Of a stretch of 64,000 bases of DNA, positions 56,901 through 64,000 are shown in pieces. Under the pieces are notes generated by a model that saw nothing but the letters and a program-made list of their open reading frames with translations, searched no databases and was not told the DNA's origin. A program made the translations under genes and the position numbers. The stretch's first letter is position 1. Every line of letters begins with the position of its first letter. The DNA is taken from the NCBI GenBank assembly GCA_964034945.1, contig OZ035960.1:90857848-90921847 (forward strand), read 5' to 3'. Source of the DNA: Chrysopilus asiliformis. Lineage: Eukaryota; Arthropoda; Insecta; Diptera; Rhagionidae.

Positions 56901-58774
56901 AGAAATCCGAAAATCGTTTCCATTTGACAGAAGTGCTTTCAGCGCCACGATCGGACAATAAAACATTCAAAACAATAGCCTTCGTGATTAGAAACAAGCC
57001 GTGATGCTGCTTTTGATTATAAATTTAAGGTCACTATTTCGACCACGATTTCATTGATTTCTTCGGTTCTTTGCTTCGCGAAACAAGATATAAAGGTGGT
57101 GAATTACTCGAAAGCTATAACGGATAATTTGCATCGTACCTTTCACTTCGAAAATCCTTTAATAAGAACACACAATTATAGAAAATACCTCTTTATGTGA
57201 CGTCACGATAGTTTGTATCAAGGTGGTGTTTTATTGTATCCAGTGTGCAGGAGTTGTGGAACCTTATTTCGAGAGTTGCTATACCGAGTTGGAATTTTCA
57301 TGAAGATGCCCAAGTTAAAGATATCTTCGATATATCTTTATCTGCGGTATAGCTATCTGACAGAAAAACTAAATATGAAGACCTCGGGCATAAGGCTATC
57401 AATTTTTCTTCGAACGACATTTCCCCAACCTCACTTTATGAACTGTCAACGCAGACTTGTTGCGTTAAAGTTCAAAGTTTGGCAACTTTTACGTCGATGG
57501 TTGCGTTCAATGCGTTCACTGTGCTCACTCAAAAGCATTTCTGTGAAATAAACTCGTAAGTGGCATTTGGATGCGTGATGGTTGCGGCTTGATTGCGTTC
57601 ATTGTGCTCCAAGCATAAGACAGTAAAAAGCTCGTCTAGATAGCTTTCAAAACTGAAAAGGTCATTTCATGGTTTTGAAGATAAAAACGTAATTTTTGCT
57701 TATCTTCAGTGGTTAAACGCGTTAAATTCTTCAGAACAGGCAATACAGTTCATTGTGTATTTACATTTTTCATTTTCCAAAAAGCATTTTTAAGTGCAAC
57801 CATTTTTTTTTAATATTTGCCGAAAAAAATTTTACTAAATTGTTTTATCAGCATATCTTAATGGGTTTAAAATTGACCAGACGGTGTAAAGGCTGTTTAT
57901 ACCGTAGTTTCGCCACTGTTCAAAAGTTTTCATTGGATCAAATTGAATTTTGGTTCGATGCGTTACAAACGGTAATACTAAATCTAATATACTTCTTTAA
58001 GATTCTCATATAAAGTGTAATTATACACTAATTACAAGTCCTACATATTTAAATTTCATTCGAAATAATCTTTTTAAGGTTATTGTGGTTTTACAATTAT
58101 AGCGGTTGAAAATATGAAACACAATAAGTACTAACGCAACATACTACTTTAAACAAAAGGTTAAGATCGATCATTTGATATTCCTCAAACATTTTTCCTA
58201 AAATTCTTGTTTTTTAAATCATTTTTGCAGGCTAATCAATAAAACTTAGTGTTGGAAATATAACTTACCGAAATTCCCCTCTAGAGAAATGCGCCATTGT
58301 AAGGAATGTAATCAAATATCCGAGAAGAATAGCAAAATTTGTATTTAAAATAAGCATTACAAATGATACACCTATAAATTAATTAAATTAAGATATTTTT
58401 ATTCAACGATAATAATTTTCAAAATATTTACCTTTCATGAAAGGTGCCATTCGAAATACGGAAATAAATCCCGTGCTTGTAAACTGTCCAATAAACGTTT
58501 GAAAGAATAAAATTGGAAATGAAATCAACGGCATTAAAATCAAATATACAATCCAAAATTCAACTGTAACATAATTAAACAATTTTTAAAAGATTTTAAT
58601 TTTGTAACGAGAAATCCACTTACAAAATCCAAAATAATACGAAATCGTAAAAAATAAGTAAATGTTGATGTGTCTAAACAAAACTGCTAAATTTGCAAAA
58701 ATGAAATCGAATTTTGAACTAAAAGTACCGCGATTTTCATCATGTGGAAAAATCTCCACATATGATTTCGACAT
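47931..58774 (-). CDS. SLC6-like transporter copy 4, complete (520 aa)
   Basis: The exons, all complement, are 58624..58774, 58432..58563, 58269..58371, 53882..53969, 53494..53824, 53291..53424, 50774..50902, 50503..50709 and 47931..48218. The ATG begins MSKSYVEIF; HDENRGTF stands where RExW is expected. Landmarks are GQFTSTGF (exon 2), GNTSGVLITLGSYQQF (TM6), VTALCDEY (TM8), LWIYGEKRF (exon 8) and a tail with WYPAPP. TM1 lacks NVWRFP and TM8 has FNE for LDS. Intron 5 is 69 bp, whereas introns 3, 6 and 8 are 4.3, 2.4 and 2.3 kb and stuffed with repeats, including a Harbinger copy in intron 3. AATAAA is on the minus strand at 47852-47857. Its last exon is strikingly similar to that of copy 5, pointing to recent duplication or conversion. 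Confidence 0.85.
48219..50502. other. intron 8 of SLC6-like copy 4
   Basis: Mostly anonymous AT-rich DNA with one clear hairpin (49754-49857). Short minus ORFs near 48577-48913 look like chance. A tRNA B-box-like string is at 50425-50445. Confidence 0.35.
49754..49857. mobile_element. 104-bp hairpin (CCAGTAACGCTGAAAGTAAC arms)
   Basis: Nearly perfect arms of about 48 bp (CCAGTAACGC...TAAAAATACT and complement) around a 9-bp loop, probably a tiny foldback MITE. Confidence 0.6.
51290..51595 (-). repeat. dispersed repeat family R1, minus-strand copy
   Basis: On the complement: TTTATTTAGCTTGCTTC, CTGTTTTCTGTTTGTC, AATCTAATTTTCACCC, CCTCGCCCATGTAAGGATAA, TTTTTCCGGAAAAAATCTC and AAGAAGTCAGTAAGGATATG. 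In intron 6 of copy 4. Confidence 0.65.
51596..53290. other. intron 6 of copy 4, low-complexity part
   Basis: A-rich DNA with ACCGAAACC-type motifs (51640-51740, 53050-53150), R1-like core traces at 51900-52060, and a run of about 20 C at 52093-52112. No gene was recognised. Confidence 0.4.
54026..54597. mobile_element. PIF/Harbinger-type MITE with TAA duplication
   Basis: GGCGAGACAAAACACATG and the right end AATTGTGTTTCTCGCC are inverted, flanked by TAA (54023-54025, 54598-54600). The body has GCAGCG and GCATGC repeats near the left end. 572 bp, in intron 3 of copy 4. Confidence 0.7.
54650..54957 (-). pseudogene. 5'-truncated non-LTR retrotransposon, ORF2 C-terminus and 3' UTR
   Basis: On the complement FETAEHILCECVALARLR followed by TPVKTILRFTKDLEDGWLT and a stop (54774-54776) matches the Cys/His C-terminal segment of RNase H-bearing non-LTR ORF2 proteins, comparable with CRSCG...[10 protein letters not shown] of the LOA-like element but clearly a different family. 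The rest of the element is missing, as expected from 5' truncation. The R2 repeat begins just upstream. Confidence 0.65.
54983..55365 (+). repeat. dispersed repeat family R2, truncated copy
   Basis: CTATATGATATATCATATAG, GTTTGTAACGCATCGAACC, the extra block with TGTTTAATCCTGGCAACACT, ACACCAGGGTGTTAGGGAT, a CCGTCCGTCTGTCC run and ATTGAGCTAGAGACTTGAA. Confidence 0.65.
55366..55989. other. intron 3 of copy 4, middle part
   Basis: Contains ACCGAATACCGAATACCG microsatellite-like sequence at about 55909-55932 and otherwise nothing recognised. Confidence 0.35.
55990..57615 (+). mobile_element. PIF/Harbinger transposon, degraded
   Basis: Imperfect ends GCTTGAAACGCAACGAAGCC and GGCTTGATTGCGTTCATTGTG...CCAAGCA flank a broken DDE_4-type transposase. 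Segments near both ends match the MITE at 38716-39136 in reverse orientation, so this is a larger relative of that MITE. It is in intron 3 of SLC6-like copy 4 on the opposite strand. Confidence 0.7.
56466..56961 (+). pseudogene. Harbinger transposase, N-terminal half, frameshifted
   Basis: The first frame (56466-56693) ends FRLTKATFQALLPRIEAEI, and a second frame resumes with DQLLLALRFYATGCFLRAC...KVSASLTGRVVAKVSKVIAAL up to a stop after SAFSATIGQ. This is the HARBI1-type pattern (QLLLALRFYATGSF, then the helix-turn-helix-like S-x-x-x-x-R-x-V-x-x-V). The next expected block, with the first catalytic Asp, is lost and further sequence is scrambled. The gap between frames looks like GT...AG but spans only about 30 bp and would not restore the frame, so I read it as decay. 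Confidence 0.7.
57616..58268. other. intron 3 of copy 4, right part
   Basis: It includes an R2-like end fragment at about 57885-58012 (GATGCGTTACAAACGGTAAT on the opposite strand) and AT-rich DNA. Confidence 0.35.
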
Positions 58775-59275
58775 TTTTCAACAAATTTTACTTCTTTCTC
58801 AATCAGTAGGTAATGTTAAACTGATTTAACCTGCGGTTTTTTAATAACTGGAGACTGAAATTCCGTTAAAATTGAACTTTATTTTGCGATTTATTCAAAG
58901 ATAAGAATTTTTTATACACGGTTAAAAGTTCAAGGATTTCTATCAATAAATTTTTGTTTATCAAGATATTTTACATCCAATTTGTATTACGTTGCGTGTT
59001 TTTATCGACGTACGATGCAAAATGTCAAAAAAACACCAAAATTTTTTATCAAATTTACACCAAACATTTATCAAATTTTTAAATTTCATACCAAATGTCT
59101 ATAAAAACAGCAAATTGACACAAATTTGGTGTAAAAGATCTTGATAAAAAAATCGGATATTTTCTAGCCAGCGAATGGATTTTTATCCGGTTTTCACTTT
59201 TATGTCTAGCGACTCCTCAGAAAATTTTCCTCCCATTTTTTTTCATTTTTCATAGATTTTAATAGGGCTTTTAAA
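58775..59275. other. 5' flank of SLC6-like copy 4
   Basis: AT-rich, with CAAATTT(A/G)ACACC-type motifs repeated at 59020-59130; no promoter call is justified. Confidence 0.35.
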
Positions 59276-59395
59276 CGAGCCATAGACATGCAAATTGGTT
59301 GCCAACCAGGTTGCTAACTCGCTCACCACAGACGATGCAACTTCAACAGCAACATCAGTTTATAAGCAGAAGTCATGGTGAAATAAAGGGTCTTT

Positions 59396-59945
59396 CAATA
59401 AGGACATACCAATTTTGTATTTTAATAAAAACGCACCCTAAAACTTTTTTTTATCATCTGGCAATGCTAAAACGTCAGTCAAGGTTTACATTTTTATCAT
59501 GGCGAAGTTCACGAACGAGCAATGCCACGCGGCTGGTCAAACAATTGATCTATTGAAGGAGAAGTTCGGTAATCGTGTAATGTCGAGAAATGGTGCGGTC
59601 GAATGGCCACCTCGCTCATGCGATTTAACGCCGTTGGATTTCTTTTTATGGGGTTATGTTAAGTCGTTGGTTTATGCCAACAAGCCAACAACGTTAGAGG
59701 ATCTCAGGAACAATATAGAACGCGAAATTGCCAACGTTCCGGCCGATATGTGTGGAAGAGTGGTGGAAAATTGGCTCCAAAGAATCAATCAGTGCAAACG
59801 TGCTCGCGGTGGCCATATGAACGACATGGAATTTCATACTTAAATGTAACATGTCCACTACACCTGAAATAAATTTCAGCCCGATATCTCAATTATTCTG
59901 TGTTTTATTTAAATACAATATTGTTATGTCCTTATTCAAAGACTT
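59396..59945 (+). mobile_element. mariner-like deletion derivative, copy 2
   Basis: The left terminus AAGGGTCTTTCAATAAGGAC is preceded by TA; the right terminus GTCCTTATTCAAAGACTT is followed by GA, probably a mutated TA. Same family as 7272-7739 and 61062-61566. Confidence 0.8.
59499..59843 (+). pseudogene. internally deleted mariner-type transposase (114 aa)
   Basis: It starts MAKFTNEQ and passes at once into CHAAGQTIDLLKEKFGNRV, a segment that in complete relatives lies just past the second catalytic Asp. It then runs through WPPRSCDLTPLDFFLWGYVKS with the third Asp and ends CKRARGGHMNDMEFHT. The frame is open from ATG to stop, so a 114-aa peptide could be made, but it lacks the DNA-binding domain and two catalytic acids and cannot catalyse transposition. 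Confidence 0.75.
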
Positions 59946-60102
59946 GATACAATATTTTTTTGTCGTTGATTGAGCTAAATTAACTTTCCATAAGACGCCA
60001 TTCACACTGCCGGAAACATTGACAGAACTGTTAACAGCAAATGTCATGAGAAAATTTTGTTGTGAAGTAGACGGGCATCACATTTCATTTTCATTTTCAG
60101 AA

Positions 60103-60303
60103 ATGGCGTTGAACAGTAAACAACTGAGAGTATTAAATATTTTAAAGTGCTTACAAGAATTAGAAGATCTAGAAAGTAAAAAATATAAAACAAAGACACG
60201 GGCTTATTGGGTCTATCCATTTCTATTGAAAAGTGAAGTTGATATTGAGGCCAATTTGTTGAAAGATTTAAGCTGGGGCGATGGATCAGACTCGAATGTA
60301 TAA
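60103..60303 (+). pseudogene. Harbinger transposase N-terminal fragment (66 aa)
   Basis: From the Met of MALNSKQLR the frame gives TRAYWVYPFLLKSEVDIEAN, resembling the RRYWVHPLL...GEY segment that opens the DDE_4/HARBI1 family, then stops after DLSWGDGSDSNV. The rest of the transposase is absent. Confidence 0.5.
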
Positions 60304-60329
60304 TATCGAATGTATAATAATAAACATAC

Positions 60330-60537
60330 ATCTCCTAAACTATTTCCTGATTTTTGAGAGCTCTGAACTTTTTTCAACTCGGTTACATATGACGATCTCA
60401 GAGATTTCACTTGTTTCTTTAAAATTTCCGCACTAAAATGAAATTTAGCCTCCAGCTGCTCCCACGATTCCTTTTCAAATCATTTGTTTTGTAAAGATTA
60501 CCTTTGGTATCCCAAAGATACTCTTTTAAACGGTATT
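60330..60537 (-). pseudogene. MADF-domain fragment, frameshifted
   Basis: On the complement one frame reads EYLWDTKGNLYKTNDLK and a second reads WEQLEAKFHFSAEILKKQ followed by KSLRSSYVTELKKVQSSQKSG, together the order of a MADF (Myb/SANT-like) DNA-binding domain. A small indel around 60453 shifts the frame. PIF/Harbinger elements carry such a second protein beside the transposase, which fits its place here. Confidence 0.6.
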
Positions 60538-61061
60538 CGTCTCTCCACGTGATAAATTACAATCCGCCATCTTGAATTCACGAATGTCAAATTTCCGTCA
60601 CCATTTCTGTTAGCAAAGATGTCAACAAAAACTGTTTGACTTTTCTGTCGTAACAGCTGACATTTCAGTCTTCACTAGACGTAACATCAGATATAACAGC
60701 GACATTGACGGCACTCATGGCAGGTGTGGATGGCTGGTAACTCCGGTAAGCTGCGATAAACTTCAAAAAAGTCCCTCCATGCTTTATTGTTTAGGATGTT
60801 TGCCATATTTTTGAAATAATAACGTACAAATTCCAATAGTTTACTTCGCGAATGCTGGTAGCCTACTGATATTGCTGGCTTGGTTGCCAACCTAGCTACA
60901 GACAGTGCAACCTGGTTGCTAACATCATGTTTCGCGCACAAAAAATCAAAACTTTTTGATTTTTCTGCAACAGAACATGCAACCGGAATTTGTAACCGGA
61001 AATATCCCACAGACGTTCAACATCATATGCAACATGCCATATTGGCAACCTGGTTGGCTCG

Positions 61062-61566
61062 TAACAATTTTGTATTTAAATAAAACACAGAATAATTGAG
61101 ATATCGGGCTGAAATTTATTCCAGGTGTCGTTCATATGGCCACCGCAAGCACGTTTGCACTGATTGATTCTTTGGAGCCAATTTTCCACCACTCTTCCAC
61201 ATATATCGGCCGAAACGTTGGCAATTTCGCGTTCGATATTGTTCCTGAGCTCCTCTAACGTTGTTGGCTTGTTGGCATAAACCAACGACTTAACATAACC
61301 ACATAAAAAGAAATCCAACGGCGTTAAATCGCATGAGCGAGGTGGCCATTCGACCGGACCATTTCTCGAGATTACACGACTACCGAACTTCTCCTTCAAT
61401 AGATCAATTGTTTGACCAGCCGTGTGGCATTGCTCGTTCGTGAACTTCACCATGATAAAAATGTAAACCTTGACTGACGTTTTAGCATTGCCAGATGATA
61501 AAAAAAAGTTTTAGGGTGCGTCTTTATTAAAATACAAAATTGTTATGTCCTTATTGAAAGACCCTT
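61062..61566 (-). mobile_element. mariner-like deletion derivative, copy 3, left end lost
   Basis: The right terminus GTCCTTATTGAAAGACCCTT plus TA is intact. The left side starts inside the terminal repeat at TAACAATTTTGTATTTAAAT, lacking the outermost 20 bp or so. It abuts the end of the Harbinger relic at 59276-61060. Confidence 0.75.
61076..61453 (-). pseudogene. internally deleted mariner-type transposase (125 aa)
   Basis: The same MVKFTNEQ-CHTAGQ junction as at 59499, then WPPRSCDLTPLDFFLCGYVKS. A further deletion after GGHMND removes the normal stop, so the frame runs into the terminal region. It lacks the first two catalytic acids. Confidence 0.75.
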
Positions 61567-61714
61567 TATGTGGCTCGCTTAATCATTAGGCAATGTAATG
61601 TTCTTATAATATGTGAGTACAAGAAAAAAAACAATACAACTCCATTCATCAACCGCTCTTTATTATTCACAAAAAAAATTTCTTACACTTGTTCTTTGTT
61701 TAGTAGACAACATT

Positions 61715-63784
61715 TTATGGCTTTTGGAGAAGTTCAGTGGATTCATCGATTAAAGAACTTGTACTTGCGTCATAAACTTCTCGATTAATTGGCGGTGCTG
61801 GATACCAAATTTCCTTATTTTCATCCGATATTCTTCTATATTGCTTTAATTCAATGAATCTCAGAAAAATCGCATATATTGGAATTATTGCAAATGGCAA
61901 TGCAAATAATATTATTTCAATAACAATGCCAAGCACAGCTGATAATATATAATAATGATAATATTGAATCGCTTGTTTTACATCCCAATAAATATAGCCA
62001 ATCTAAGAGAATAAAATCAATAAAAAAAATGTATGTACTTTGATATTAATACAGAAACATGTGATGCTAGCTCCACACTCTCCTCGAATGCAGGCGAATC
62101 ACAAACGCGGCCGTCAGGTGGGACGCGCTATTGAAAATTAAATTAATTTGTCAGTCTTCCAATTTACGATATAAAATATGCAAAATTTAATAAGCAAAAA
62201 AATCGAATACAAAACTCCCAAAAATTTATTATTTAGCACGCTTTCTTAATAACTTTTTAAAAAACATCTTTTTTTCCGAAGGCAATTTTTTTCAAGGTTA
62301 GCTTAGGAAACCACTTTTTATTGCATTTTTTACTTTCTTATAGAGAAATAATAAAGTATAGTATTCATGAAAAATGTCGGCCTCTTAATTTTGCCTAAAA
62401 AACATTTCCCGAGCAATGCCGGGTCTATTGGATCATTTTTAGAAAAAAGTCTCTCTGTCTGTCAGCCTGTATACGAGTACAAGATGTCTGAAAAACTACT
62501 GGAAATTTCATAGGCACGTTTGATCCTGGAATAAGACGATCCTATCAACTTTTGGTGAAAATCCGTTGACCGGAACTGCCAAAAATGGTGGCATTTTAAA
62601 AATTGCAATTTCGACTTTTGCGATTTATTCCGAAACTATGAATTTTTCAGTAGTCTTATTTATGACGAAAGTCGGATTTTCCAGTAGTTTTATTTACCGC
62701 AGTAACATTTCCTACGCATTTGTATTTTACTAAAACTGGATATCTCAAACCGCTATCAAGATATAGCGGTTTTCCAAAAAATACAGTTTTTTTTTTTTTT
62801 TTGAAAAAAACCAGGAGTGGTATTCCGTAACTTGTTTCAAGCGTTTGTTTCGAGTTAGAAGAAAAAGTAGTATTCGCTAGCTCTGTTTTGCCCTGTCATT
62901 TATCTTGATCGGAACAAAGACAGCGAATATTACTTTTTCTTCTAACTCGAAACAAACGCTTGAAACAAGTTACGGAATACCACTCCAGTGTTTGATGGTT
63001 CAATGTAAAGAGATGAATTGCATCGAAAGTTGAACACATCAATGGTATATGGTAAAGTATGTCAAAATTCGATAACAAAATTTGACCGTGACAGACAGAC
63101 AAAGAGACAGTAAGCTAATTTAAAAAGGAGCCAATCCTGGCAGCCAAGACTGTTGGCTTAGATTTGAAGACAGTGTGGAGCTGGAGTAACATTTAGTAAC
63201 TTACGACAATAATAAATAATAGCACTGGTACGAAATATTTCATCATTTTGAAGAAGTTTGACGGAAATTGCAGTTTGGTCATGAATTCGTAATCCCGTCG
63301 GAAACGTTTCTCTCCATATATCCATAAAATTGTTACTAATAATAAGAAATGCACAATTGCGGTTTTAGCTGGTAAACTTTTAAAAATATTATCAGTGATC
63401 CATTGGTCAGCCTAAGAAATTTGAAAGAAAAAATCAGAAAATTTATGAGATTTTTATTACTTTAACCCTTCTATTATGTTCAAATAATACACACAAATAT
63501 AATGTTTCGAGTCATAAAATAGCCAACGTGTATTTCCCATATAAGTACAGGCGCGCACCGCGATGGCAAGCACGTAGAATGGTTTCAATTTTTTTTTTTT
63601 TGGTCATGAAATGACCCGAACATAATAGTAGGGTTAAACTATATTTTATACTTACATTAGTTAAATATGCTATAGAGCATAAACATTGTAAAATGCATAA
63701 GCCAATAACCATCCATGTTCTATGTTTCCTTAAACAAATATATTCGTCGCAGAGTGCTGTCAAATTAGTCAGTGAGCTCAAAAT
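61715..63784 (-). CDS. SLC6-like transporter copy 5, 3' part (exons 7-9)
   Basis: Three exons, complement(63656..63784), (63205..63411) and (61715..62002), are 129, 207 and 288 bp, the same sizes as in copy 4, and all junctions are phase 0 GT-AG. They encode TM8-TM9 (LTALCDEY), TM10-TM11 (ILWIYGEKRF) and TM12 plus the cytoplasmic tail with WYPAPP. The last 73 residues differ from copy 4 at only about six positions, while exons 7 and 8 differ at roughly a quarter to a third. AATAAA lies at 61659-61664 on the minus strand. Exons 1-6 should lie beyond the right edge. The gene follows copy 4 head to tail in the same orientation, as expected of a tandem duplicate. Confidence 0.8.
62003..62329. other. 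intron 8 of copy 5, left part
   Basis: AT-rich; no feature recognised. Confidence 0.3.
62330..62760 (+). repeat. dispersed repeat family R5, second copy
   Basis: TACTTTCTTATAGAGAAATA, AAGTATAGTATTCATGAAAA, CTTAATTTTGCCTAAAAAAC, CTCTGTCTGTCAGCCTGT, CTTTTGGTGAAAATCCGTTG in the R5 order, with only one or two GTCT units instead of the long array at 38059. Confidence 0.65.
62814..62986. mobile_element. 173-bp foldback MITE
   Basis: Arms of about 65 bp, GGAGTGGTATTCCGTAACTT...GTATTCGCT and its near-exact complement, flank a loop of about 43 bp. In intron 8 of copy 5. Confidence 0.7.
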
Positions 63785-63934
63785 CTGCAAAAAAAAAAGT
63801 TTGAAGGTGGTGCAAAGTCTTTCTAGATCAGATATGAGCAGCACACAGCCCATTTTTACAACTGCGCTGTCGAAATGAATATTAGTTTATTTAAATCTTA
63901 GACGTCCCAAGTAGCACCGATGGGTAATGGCGCC

Positions 63935-64000
63935 CTGTTAGTACTTTTACAAAAGTTAATAGAAAATTACGAAAGTTAATTACAAAAAAATTTCCAGTCG
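63935..64000 (-). repeat. R4 repeat, truncated by window edge
   Basis: ACAAAAGTTAATAGAAAATT and AAAAAAATTTCCAGTCG match the start of the R4 copies at 29100 and 42410. Confidence 0.5.

Larger units (their letters stand above)
59276..61060. mobile_element. second PIF/Harbinger relic with two convergent gene fragments
   Basis: The left end CGAGCCATAGACATGCAAAT and the right end CCATATTGGCAACCTGGTTGGCTCG form imperfect inverted termini that share GGTTGCCAACCAGGTTGC blocks, next to TAA on both sides. Inside lie a transposase N-terminal piece on + (60103-60300) and a MADF-like gene piece on - (60330-60537), the two-gene, opposite-strand layout known for PIF/Harbinger. A mariner derivative (59396-59945) is nested near the left end and another abuts the right end. 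Confidence 0.55.

Overview
The window reads as an AT-rich, repeat-packed animal nuclear contig, most likely an insect and probably a dipteran. The reasons are spliced genes with GT-AG introns; copia, LOA-like, mariner, hAT, PIF/Harbinger, Tigger and piggyBac-type elements; a secreted protein with a gastrulation-defective N-terminal-type (GD_N) domain; dispersed repeats carrying GTCY tetranucleotide runs; and a TTAGG-type retrotransposon tail. No species call can be made from the sequence alone.

The host genes are mainly a cluster of divergent SLC6 (neurotransmitter:sodium symporter-like) genes. I could assemble three complete copies exon by exon. Copy 2 is on + at 23959-36573 (513 aa), copy 3 on - at 39617-45843 (530 aa) and copy 4 on - at 47931-58774 (520 aa). 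Two partial copies run off the window: copy 1 on - (exons 1-2 at 1844-2441) and copy 5 on - (exons 7-9 at 61715-63784). All share one 9-exon architecture with identical intron phases and nearly invariant exon sizes (exon 2 = 132, exon 4 = 88, exon 7 = 129, exon 8 = 207 bp). They keep the SLC6 fold landmarks (SYN after TM6, DE after TM8, YG before IL5, the proline/tryptophan tail after TM12). However, they have lost the TM1 NVWRFP-type motif, replaced the TM8 sodium-site LDS by FN plus D/Q/E, and lack the large second extracellular loop. This is the best candidate for an under-described system here.

Between copies 1 and 2 lies one other host gene (8595-20343, +), a 200-aa secreted GD_N-domain-only protein in three exons. 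Its 10.7-kb first intron holds a nested stack of transposons: a TIR element containing a hAT with 8-bp TSDs, then a 6.1-kb LOA-like non-LTR retrotransposon (- strand) whose ORF2 is split by a 364-bp insertion with a perfect 158-bp-arm palindrome.

The remaining introns and spacers are almost wholly mobile DNA. Copy 2 intron 3 has a palindromic MITE and a Tigger derivative carrying a piggyBac-type MITE. Copy 2 intron 6 has a young copia element (29596-34217) inserted in another MITE. Copy 4 intron 3 has a PIF/Harbinger copy, a Harbinger MITE and a non-LTR fragment. Between copies 4 and 5 are a second Harbinger relic with a convergent MADF-like gene and two mariner deletion derivatives. At least five families of dispersed non-coding repeats recur on both strands throughout. 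I saw no rRNA genes, no convincing tRNA gene and no CRISPR array.
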